From Candidatus Sulfotelmatobacter sp. (GTDB lineage: Bacteria; Acidobacteriota; Terriglobia; Terriglobales; Acidobacteriaceae), in assembly GCA_030037515.1 (NCBI GenBank), contig JASHRE010000876.1, forward strand, positions 1-5,295: a stretch of DNA of 5,295 nucleotides. The letters are read 5' to 3'. This document shows positions 1-5,110 of this stretch, in pieces (position 1 is the stretch's first letter; every line of letters starts with the position of its first letter). The notes beneath the pieces are model-generated. The model had not been told where the DNA came from, did not search any database, and saw only the letters and a list, made by a program, of their open reading frames with translations. A program made the translations under genes and the position numbers.

Positions 1-1325
1 TGCCCCTCAAGAAGGCGGGCCTGAAAATCATCGGCACTTCGCCGGAATCGATCGACCTCGCCGAGGACCGCAAGCAGTTCAACAAGCTGCTGGAAGACCT
101 GGAGATTCCGCAAGCGCCGGGCGTGATGGCGACTTCAATTGAAGAGGCAGTCGCGGGAGCGAAGAAAATCGGATATCCCGTCCTGGTGCGGCCTTCCTAC
201 GTGCTTGGTGGACGCGCCATGGTCATTGCGTACGATGAAGAATCGGTTGTGCGTTACATGAAGGAAGCGGTCGAATATTCCCATGACCGTCCGGTGCTGG
301 TCGATCACTTTCTTGAAAACGCGATTGAAGTCGATGTGGACGCACTCTCAGACGGAGAAGACGTGGTGATCGGCGGCATCATGCAGCACATCGAAGAAGC
401 CGGCATTCACTCGGGCGATTCTTCCTGCGTCCTGCCAGCGGTCGACATTCCGCGGCCCTTACTGGCGCGCATGCGCGACTATACATTCAAGCTGGCACGC
501 GCGCTGAAAGTCGTGGGACTGATGAACATTCAGTTCGCCATCCCTCGCGGAAACGGCGACGGCGGGGAGGGTGGCAAAGTTTATGTGCTCGAAGTGAATC
601 CGCGAGCTTCGCGCACCGTGCCATTCGTTTCCAAGGCGACTGGCGTCCCGATGGCGAAGATCGCGGCGCGGCTGATGACCGGCCGCAAGCTGAGCGAGTT
701 CCTTCCTGCCAATATCGAGCGGCGCACCGATCTCGATACCGGCAGCTTCTATTACGTGAAGTCGCCGGTGTTCCCGTGGAATAAATTCCCCGGTGTTGAT
801 ACTGTGCTCGGGCCGGAAATGAAATCGACTGGCGAAGTGATGGGGGCGGCCGACAATTTCGGCGAAGCCTTCGCCAAAGCCCAACTCGCCGCCGGGCAGA
901 AGCTGCCCACTTCCGGCGCCGTATTTCTCAGCGTGAATGATCACGACAAGCACTCGGTCGCACCGGTCGCGCGTAAATTCGTCGACATGGGATTCAAACT
1001 CGTGGCGACGGCGGGTACCGCCGCCGTGATCGAAGCGGCGGGCATGAATGTCGAGCGCGTTTACAAAGTGAAAGAGGGACGGCCGAACGTAGTCGACTTC
1101 ATTAAAGGGCAGCGCATTCAGCTGATCGTCAACACGCCCAGCGGTCTTGAGCCATGGTTTGATGAAAAAGCAATCCGGCGCGCAGCCGTGACGGCGCGCA
1201 TTCCCACGATCACTACGCTGGCGGCCGCTCGGGCAGCGGCCGAAGGCATCTCTGCCTTGCAGCGCGGAGAAGTGAATGTGCACGCGCTGCAACAGCTGCA
1301 TGCAGAACGGGCAGTAGGCCGCTAG
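1..1325 (+). CDS. carB: Carbamoyl-phosphate synthase large subunit, C-terminal part (5' end outside window)
   Basis: This is the ammonia-dependent large subunit that makes carbamoyl phosphate from bicarbonate, ammonia and two ATP, feeding pyrimidine and arginine synthesis in the cytoplasm with the glutaminase CarA. The frame is open from base 3 and gives 440 residues, about the last 40% of a typical protein of roughly 1,070 residues. Fragment residues 11-17 (GTSPESI) open the second ATP-grasp half. RPSYVLGGRAM (about 63-73), GGIMQHIEEAG and HSGDS follow, and EVNPRASRTVPFVSK (about 197-211) carries the metal/ATP-binding Glu and Asn. KFPGVD and GPEMKSTGEVMG close this domain. From about residue 300 the MGS-like allosteric domain runs to the stop, with ATAGTA, YKVKEGRP and NTPSG at places where E. 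coli CarB contacts its nucleotide effector (known of the family). The GTG at 123 is internal, not the start. A Gly-rich stretch (GNGDGGEGG) sits in a surface loop before the EVNPR motif. The gene is intact as far as visible and is followed directly by a terminator. Confidence 0.97.
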   Translation, partial: PLKKAGLKIIGTSPESIDLAEDRKQFNKLLEDLEIPQAPGVMATSIEEAVAGAKKIGYPVLVRPSYVLGGRAMVIAYDEESVVRYMKEAVEYSHDRPVLVDHFLENAIEVDVDALSDGEDVVIGGIMQHIEEAGIHSGDSSCVLPAVDIPRPLLARMRDYTFKLARALKVVGLMNIQFAIPRGNGDGGEGGKVYVLEVNPRASRTVPFVSKATGVPMAKIAARLMTGRKLSEFLPANIERRTDLDTGSFYYVKSPVFPWNKFPGVDTVLGPEMKSTGEVMGAADNFGEAFAKAQLAAGQKLPTSGAVFLSVNDHDKHSVAPVARKFVDMGFKLVATAGTAAVIEAAGMNVERVYKVKEGRPNVVDFIKGQRIQLIVNTPSGLEPWFDEKAIRRAAVTARIPTITTLAAARAAAEGISALQRGEVNVHALQQLHAERAVGR

Positions 1326-1327
1326 TT

Positions 1328-1370
1328 CTCGGCTGGTTTTCAGCCGTCCCCGGCCGAGCAAATTTTATTT
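1328..1370 (+). terminator. Rho-independent-type terminator of carB
   Basis: Two bases after the carB stop codon, CTCGGCTGG (1328-1336) can pair with CCGGCCGAG (1350-1358), giving a 9-bp stem with one G-U pair and a 13-nt loop. CAAATTTTATTT follows immediately. An alternative shorter hairpin, CGGCTG-GTTTT-CAGCCG (1330-1346), uses some of the same bases, so the two folds exclude each other. The longer stem sits right against the T-rich tract and is the more likely terminator. The T tract is interrupted, so efficiency cannot be judged from sequence alone. Confidence 0.7.
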
Positions 1371-1527
1371 CTGCAGCCGATCGTGTTGGCATTGTTCACA
1401 AAATAACGGGCCCGCGGTGATTTCGCTTGGGGGAAACGCCATGGCGCATGCAACGTTCCTGCCGCGATTGGCGCGCAATCAGACAATAGGAAAGCAAAGC
1501 TTACGCTGAAGAGCTTGGCCCGGGATC

Positions 1528-1940
1528 GTGTCGCTGGCTGGCGGTTTCGTCATCGAGCAGGTTGTCTTTTACCATCGTCACTATGACGCGGCGTCGTTCG
1601 ATCCGTACTGGTCACGCAGAGGATGGCTCTTCCTGCGCGTGAACGGAGGTACGTTGCGCTGGGGCCCGGCCCCTGTCAGTTCTGGACCGGACGGCGGAGA
1701 AAGGATATGGCTGTTCATCGCCGGACCGGGCGACTTTTCCCTCTTGGTGTTGGCACGGGCGTGACCGTCTCGATTGGTCTGGCAGTGGCAAGAACCTACG
1801 ACTGGGCATTTGCGGTCGGACTCATGGCGCTCGTCGACCCGGCTGACGACCAGCGACACGGCGTATCCGGCAATACGCAGAGGACTCGTCGAGCTGCGCA
1901 AGGAATGGATGATTCGTGCCTATGTGGTCACGTTCTCACG
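1528..1940 (+). pseudogene. Frameshifted, truncated relic of a DUF2306-type membrane protein
   Basis: No single frame encodes a sensible protein here, but reading across frames rebuilds one family. Frame 1 (about 1528-1656) gives FYHRHYDAASFDPYW, then GWLFLRVNGGTL. From about 1656 the match continues in frame 3 with ALGPGPCQFWTG, VHRRTGRLFPLGV and SIGLAV.RTYDWAFAVGL up to about 1835. From about 1840 it returns to frame 1 with LTTSDTAYPAIRRG and ELRKEWMIRAYVVTF, ending near 1935. The order (gGtlALxlGPfQFW, HRxxGRlfllGV, tt-x-aY-aIRrG, HkeWMIRaYvvTF) is that of DUF2306 integral membrane proteins, whose function is unknown. This resemblance is from memory. Two shifts are needed, one of -1 near 1655 and one of +1 (or -2) near 1836-1843. 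The expected continuation after VVTF (AFVTFR and the last membrane segments) is missing. The His expected before the KEWMIR motif reads as Arg. The true N-terminus may begin slightly upstream in another frame. GTG 1528 is only where the recognisable frame opens. Confidence 0.72.
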
Positions 1941-1975
1941 CGCCGATGGGAGGGCAGGACTGGTAATCTATTGCC

Positions 1976-3088
1976 ATGCTTCTTCACGGAATTCTTCCTC
2001 CCATCACCACCCCGTTTTATCCCGACGGCGAGGTTTACTACAAAAAGCTCGAAGCCAATGTTGAGCGCTATTCGCGGACGCCGGTGTCCGGAATCGTCGT
2101 GCTCGGATCGACTGGCGAAGCGCTCATGCTCTCCGATCAGGAGCGGCGCGATGTGTTCAAGTGTGCGCGGGCGGCGGCGTCGCCAAACAAAGTGCTGATC
2201 GCCGGGACGGGCATCGAGTCGGCGATCGAAACTCTGCGTCTCACCGAATATGCGGCTGAACTCGGTTACGACGTGGCCATGGTGCGCACACCGCATTATT
2301 ACAAAAAGCAAATGCAGCCCGAGAACATGCTCGCGTTTTATCGCACGGTGGCAGACCGCTCGCCGCTGCCGGTTATCATTTACAACTTTCCGCAGGCGAC
2401 CGGATATGACATTCCTGCGGAAGTCGTGATCGAATTGGCGGAGCATCCGAACTTGGTTGGAATCAAGGAATCCAGCGGCGACGTGGAAAAAGTTCGGAAG
2501 ATGGTCGAGGCCACTCGGCACATCAAGCGCAGCGCGACTGTGACGGAAGCTTTCGATGCGGTCACGCCGCGGATGCTGGCGGCGGCCGCGACGCCGAGTG
2601 ATGGAGGAGATTTGGTTCCAGTGGGGACTCTGGCAGGCGAGAGCATCCGCCCCCTTGCCGAACAGAACACAGCTAGGGCGGGGCACCCTCCCAATCCTTC
2701 ATCTTCAGCGGTGAGTGTCGTCGGGAAATTGAAAACGCGCCCGAAAGAAGTCGGATTTCAGGTGCTGGTGGGTGCGGCCCACAAATTGCATGCTTCGCTC
2801 GATGTCGGTGCTGTTGGAGCGATTCTGGCTTTTGGCTGTGCCGCTCCTACCGCATGCTACGAGGTTTATGCCGCGTGGAAAGAAGGCGACGCCGAACTCG
2901 CCCACACCAAACAGGAGCGCATCGCCACAGCGGCGCAGAGGGTCGGCGGCGATCTCGGCGTTCCCGGCATCAAGTACGCGATGGACTTCAACGGCTACTA
3001 TGGCGGCTCGGCTCGGCTGCCCTTTCTGCCGCTCACGGGCAAATTGAAATCCGAAATCGAGCGCATGATGGCAGACATCCGGAACTAA
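1976..3088 (+). CDS. DapA/NAL-family class I aldolase with an internal insertion (probably not a true dihydrodipicolinate synthase)
   Basis: This is a TIM-barrel aldolase of the dihydrodipicolinate synthase / N-acetylneuraminate lyase family, which forms a Schiff base with pyruvate or a 2-oxo acid. The N-terminus (GILPPITTPFYPDG) fits the usual family start, so ATG 1976 is chosen. No well-placed Shine-Dalgarno is present: GGGAGGG at 1948-1954 lies over 20 nt away. Visible active-site elements are GSTGE (44-48), Tyr136 in YNFP, and Schiff-base Lys164 in GIKESSG. Tyr and Lys are 28 residues apart, as in E. coli DapA (133/161). The Arg of DapA YNVPSRTG, which binds aspartate semialdehyde, is Ala141 here (YNFPQATG). 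4-Hydroxy-2-oxoglutarate aldolases also lack that Arg, so another 2-oxo-acid aldolase role is possible. The protein has 370 residues, against about 290-300 usually. The extra part lies at about 186-258, before FQVLVGAAHKL, which resumes the normal fold with GAVGAILAFGCAAPTACYEVY. It is rich in Ala, Pro and Ser in its second half. No lysine-pathway genes flank it. The family is certain and the substrate is not. Confidence 0.9.
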   Translation: MLLHGILPPITTPFYPDGEVYYKKLEANVERYSRTPVSGIVVLGSTGEALMLSDQERRDVFKCARAAASPNKVLIAGTGIESAIETLRLTEYAAELGYDVAMVRTPHYYKKQMQPENMLAFYRTVADRSPLPVIIYNFPQATGYDIPAEVVIELAEHPNLVGIKESSGDVEKVRKMVEATRHIKRSATVTEAFDAVTPRMLAAAATPSDGGDLVPVGTLAGESIRPLAEQNTARAGHPPNPSSSAVSVVGKLKTRPKEVGFQVLVGAAHKLHASLDVGAVGAILAFGCAAPTACYEVYAAWKEGDAELAHTKQERIATAAQRVGGDLGVPGIKYAMDFNGYYGGSARLPFLPLTGKLKSEIERMMADIRN

Positions 3089-3419
3089 ACTGGCGCCCAG
3101 ATGTGTTTCCCCCAGGACTTTTTCCCCGCCTGAGGCAACCCCTGCAGCAGCCCGTGAACTGATCCCCTTAAAGCCGCTGCATGATCTGCATGATCTGGCC
3201 CACTTGCGGATTCGTACGATAGGAGACAAATAACAAATAAGTGAACGTGGTCGCCTGCGACCGTGCCGGACGCAATCTCTAGTTCGGGCTCCGTGGCCAT
3301 TGGGCGCAGAAAATCGCGAACCCGAATCGCCCCCCCGTCAACTCCGCCTTCCGATACTTCGGCACCAGATGCGATTTCAGGTCGCCCTTGTTGTGCGCTC
3401 CCAGTCGGTAATGTCGCAC
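3085..3419 (-). pseudogene. IS200/IS605-family TnpA relic (HUH transposase), frameshifted and truncated
   Basis: On the minus strand the three frames together rebuild a small IS200-type transposase, which acts on single-stranded ends and uses an HUH motif plus a tyrosine. From a GTG at 3419 one frame gives RHYRLGAHNKGDLKSHLV and PKYRKAELTG. The frame changes in a run of seven G (3336-3330) to AIRVRDFLR, PELEIASGTVAGDHVHLFV (about 3290-3232). The HVH of DHVHLFV is the HUH metal site. Another frame then gives SYRTNPQVGQIMQIMQRL, which hits a TAA, and another gives KGISSR. The second frame resumes with LLQGLPQAGKKSWGKHIWA, stopping just past the aldolase stop codon. Intact relatives continue ARGYF plus a helix with the catalytic Tyr; that part is absent. 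Two or so residues are also missing in HLV-PKYRK. At least three frame changes, one stop and loss of the C-terminus make it inactive. The family match is recalled, not searched, but the run of motifs in order is strong. Confidence 0.82.
3178..3195. repeat. 9-bp tandem duplication (TGCATGATC x2)
   Basis: TGCATGATC occurs twice in direct succession inside the TnpA relic. In the minus-strand frame it encodes IMQ twice (QIMQIMQRL), where IS200-type transposases as I recall them usually have a single IMQ before the LKG motif. The simplest reading is a slippage duplication in a decaying gene. Confidence 0.7.
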
Positions 3420-3469
3420 GCGACCGCGTTACACTCCATCAAATTCCTGGAGGCGAGGGGTTTCCGCCA

Positions 3470-3482
3470 TCCCCGATGGGGA
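3470..3482. repeat. Short hairpin TCCCC-GAT-GGGGA
   Basis: This is a perfect 5-bp inverted repeat with a 3-base loop, located 51 bases upstream (minus-strand sense) of the relic TnpA start. IS200/IS605 elements carry subterminal hairpins at their ends, so this could be a remnant of the left end. That is inference: the stem is short, and by itself it could occur by chance. Confidence 0.35.
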
Positions 3483-3500
3483 CGCTGTGTGGCCTCAGCT

Positions 3501-3519
3501 AGCTTCGATAATCGAAGCT
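3501..3519. repeat. Perfect 19-bp palindrome AGCTTCGAT-A-ATCGAAGCT
   Basis: Nine-base arms are exact reverse complements around one central A. It lies between the TnpA relic and the tetR promoter, about 30 bases upstream of the putative -35 box. It could be a second operator for a dimeric regulator or a remnant IS200 end hairpin. A one-base centre is too tight for an RNA hairpin loop unless the inner pairs open. No T-run follows in either direction, so a terminator is unlikely. Confidence 0.55.
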
Positions 3520-3548
3520 TTCTCCTAGCGGGGGCTCTAGCAATTGGC

Positions 3549-3566
3549 TTGTGATCAGGATCACAA
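3549..3566. promoter_or_regulatory. CRP-like perfect palindrome TTGTGATC-AG-GATCACAA
   Basis: The arms are exact 8-bp reverse complements with a 2-bp centre, and the core reads TGTGA-N6-TCACA, the half-site arrangement known for CRP/FNR-superfamily regulators. Its left end coincides with the putative -35 box of tetR (TTGTGA, 3549-3554). Whether this organism has a CRP-type protein with that specificity cannot be seen here. A second TetR-type operator is an alternative reading. Confidence 0.6.
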
Positions 3567-3577
3567 CAGCGTACACT
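3549..3577 (+). promoter_or_regulatory. Putative sigma-70-type promoter of tetR-hydratase operon
   Basis: TTGTGA (3549-3554) and TACACT (3572-3577) each match 4 of 6 bases of the -35 and -10 consensus and are separated by exactly 17 bp. Transcription would start near 3584, inside the palindrome at 3582-3597 and about 30 bases before ATG 3613. The boxes are moderate matches. The spacing and the flanking palindromes are the main support. Confidence 0.5.
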
Positions 3578-3581
3578 TGAA

Positions 3582-3597
3582 TCGAACGTTCGTTCGA
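3582..3597. promoter_or_regulatory. Probable TetR operator TCGAACG-TT-CGTTCGA
   Basis: This is a perfect inverted repeat with 7-bp arms and a 2-bp centre, containing the GAACG/CGTTC halves often seen in operators of TetR-family regulators of acyl-CoA metabolism. It lies 15 bp before the tetR start codon and immediately downstream of the putative -10 box, where a bound dimer would block transcription. Autoregulation by the adjacent TetR protein is the natural inference. Confidence 0.68.
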
Positions 3598-3612
3598 ATT
3601 TCTCAAACCGTC

Positions 3613-4320
3613 ATGGCGAGCCTTTCCACCGCTGCTCAAACTTCCGCCACCGCGCTGCCACCGACTCGCTATGACAAGCGCATGTCGGAGATCCTGGCTC
3701 ACGCCACGGAAGTTTTCCGCGAAAAAGGATACGAAGGTGCGTCCATGCGCGATCTTTCGCGCGCGACGGGCATGTCGCTGGCCGGACTTTATTACTATTT
3801 CGAGTCGAAAGAGCGCCTCCTCTTCCTGATCCAGAAACACACCTTCACGACGATCGTGGCGCGGCTGAAAAAGAGGCTGGAACATGTCAGCGATCCGGAA
3901 GAAAAAATCCGCGCCTTCATTCTGAACCACCTGGAATATTTCCTGGCCAATCCGGCCGCAATGAAAGTGCTTTCGCACGAAGCCGAGGTGCTGAAAAGCG
4001 GATTCGCCTTGGAGCTGGCCGCCAGCAAGCGGGAGTACTATCGCATCTGCGTCGCACTTCTTGGCGACCTGAAGCAGGAATGGGAGTTAGAGTTCTCGAC
4101 GCGCCTGGCCGTGCTGAGCCTGTTCGGCATGATGAACTGGATCTACACCTGGTACAACCCTCGCATCGATGCCGATGCAGCCGCGATCGCCCGCGAGATG
4201 GGGGATATCTTTTTGCGGGGCGTGGCGAACGGATGCAAAACCAGCCTGAAGAAAACCGATTTCAATTCTCGATGTAAGGAGTCACCCAATGGCAACCACC
4301 ATGCAGCCGGCAAGCGCTGA
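3613..4320 (+). CDS. TetR/AcrR-family transcriptional regulator, likely of acyl-CoA degradation
   Basis: This 235-residue one-component repressor has an N-terminal TetR DNA-binding domain. The helices run through ILAHATEVFREKGYEG (27-42), MRDLSRATGMSLAGLYYYF (45-63) and ESKERLLF (64-71), the classical helix-turn-helix with the tyrosine-rich recognition helix. The C-terminal ligand domain contains LFGMMNWIYTWYNP (170-183), a pattern I associate with FadR/KstR2/PaaR-like regulators that sense acyl-CoA thioesters; the ligand is inferred. ATG 3613 is chosen because it follows the promoter and operator. The frame is open upstream, but that part holds the palindromes. ATG 3682 (MSEILAHATEV) is an alternative that would trim a Ser/Thr/Ala-rich tail. 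Neither has a clear Shine-Dalgarno. The 3' end overlaps the hydratase by 32 nt, and its last residues (from about CKESPNG) encode the hydratase ribosome site and start, so this tail is probably not functional in itself. It probably represses itself and the downstream gene. Confidence 0.92.
   Translation: MASLSTAAQTSATALPPTRYDKRMSEILAHATEVFREKGYEGASMRDLSRATGMSLAGLYYYFESKERLLFLIQKHTFTTIVARLKKRLEHVSDPEEKIRAFILNHLEYFLANPAAMKVLSHEAEVLKSGFALELAASKREYYRICVALLGDLKQEWELEFSTRLAVLSLFGMMNWIYTWYNPRIDADAAAIAREMGDIFLRGVANGCKTSLKKTDFNSRCKESPNGNHHAAGKR
4276..4281 (+). promoter_or_regulatory. Shine-Dalgarno AAGGAG of the enoyl-CoA hydratase gene
   Basis: AAGGAG lies 7 bases before ATG 4289, which is ideal spacing and fixes that start. 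The site is inside the tetR coding sequence, so ribosomes finishing tetR pass over it. This supports coupled translation of the two genes. Confidence 0.85.
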
Positions 4321-5110
4321 ATCCACGAAGTCACTGATCAACTATCGAACCAGTGGCGGCGTGGCCGTGATCGAGATGTGCGACCCGCCAGCCAACACGT
4401 ACACCTACGAAATGAACCGGCAGCTCGATGACGCGATTCTGAAAGCGCGCATGGACAACGATGTTTATGTGATCTTGCTGACCGGCGCGGGAGACAAATT
4501 TTTCTCGGCGGGCGCGAATATCAAGATGCTGGCCAGCGTCGATCCGACATTTAAGTATTACTTCTGCTTGCACGCAAATGAAACGCTGCTGCGGCTCGAG
4601 CACACCCCCAAGCTGGTGATTGCCGCGATTAACGGACATTGTGTGGGCGGCGGATTGGAGATCGCCATGGCAGCCGACATTCGCATCGCGCGCAAAGATG
4701 CAGGAAAAATCGGATTGCCGGAAGTAAATTTGGGCGTCCTTCCGGGAACTGGCGGCACGCAGCGGCTCTCGCGGCTGGTGGGCAAGAGCAAGGCGATCGA
4801 ACTGATGGTCACCGGAAATACATTCTCGTTTGAAGAAGCGCAGGAACTGGGAATCGTGAACGATATCTACGAGCGCGAAGGGTTCGCGGAAAGCGTGATG
4901 GAGTATGCACTGCAGTTTTGTCCGCCAAACAAGGCGGCCAAGGCCGTGGGGCGCATCAAGCGCTCGGTGCAGACGGGCTGGGAGATTCCACTGGAGTCGG
5001 CTTTGGCCGTCGAACGCGAAAATCAGCAGTTGCTGTTCCAGAGCGAGGATGCGAAAGAAGGCCTGGCCGCATACGTGGAGAAGCGGCCAGCGGAGTTTAA
5101 GGCGAAATAA
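4289..5110 (+). CDS. Enoyl-CoA hydratase/isomerase (crotonase) family protein
   Basis: This is a cytoplasmic crotonase-fold enzyme of 273 residues, a normal length, that most likely adds water to 2-trans-enoyl-CoA in beta-oxidation or a similar acyl-CoA pathway. The first oxyanion-hole segment is FFSAGANIKML (71-81) and the second is NGHCVGGGLEIAMAAD (115-130). Both glutamates expected of a true hydratase are present: Glu124 in GGGLE and Glu145 in GLPEVNLGVLPGTGGTQRL, corresponding to rat mitochondrial Glu144 and Glu164. That favours hydratase activity over crotonase-fold members that lack one of them. The C-terminal helical part (KAAKAVGRIKRSVQTG, then EGLAAYVEKRPAEFKAK) has the usual FLEKRxPxF-like ending. 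About 14 residues precede the first strand. ATG 4289 has a good ribosome site. The gene overlaps the 3' end of tetR by 32 nt and is probably the second gene of that operon. No other beta-oxidation gene is visible in the window, so substrate chain length or class (fatty, branched or aromatic acyl-CoA) is open. Confidence 0.94.
   Translation: MATTMQPASAESTKSLINYRTSGGVAVIEMCDPPANTYTYEMNRQLDDAILKARMDNDVYVILLTGAGDKFFSAGANIKMLASVDPTFKYYFCLHANETLLRLEHTPKLVIAAINGHCVGGGLEIAMAADIRIARKDAGKIGLPEVNLGVLPGTGGTQRLSRLVGKSKAIELMVTGNTFSFEEAQELGIVNDIYEREGFAESVMEYALQFCPPNKAAKAVGRIKRSVQTGWEIPLESALAVERENQQLLFQSEDAKEGLAAYVEKRPAEFKAK

Noticed and set aside
459..1361. Long minus-strand open frame of 300 codons opposite carB
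   Set aside because: It is antisense to a clearly conserved carB and rich in Arg/His with no recognisable domain, as expected for a GC-rich shadow frame.
1623..2198. Plus-strand open frame of 191 codons spanning the relic and the aldolase start
   Set aside because: Only its first part matches DUF2306. The rest is out of frame with the aldolase, so it is not one gene.
1928..2686. Minus-strand open frame of 252 codons opposite the aldolase
   Set aside because: It is antisense to the conserved barrel sequence and has no motif of its own.
3091..3101. Hairpin CTGG-CGC-CCAG after the aldolase stop as a terminator
   Set aside because: The stem is only 4 bp and no T-run follows directly. The bases also belong to the end of the TnpA relic.
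3263..3554. Small plus-strand open frames of 79 and 84 codons in the gap before tetR
   Set aside because: They are antisense to the TnpA relic, with low-complexity Pro/Ser/Arg composition, no convincing ribosome site and no known family.
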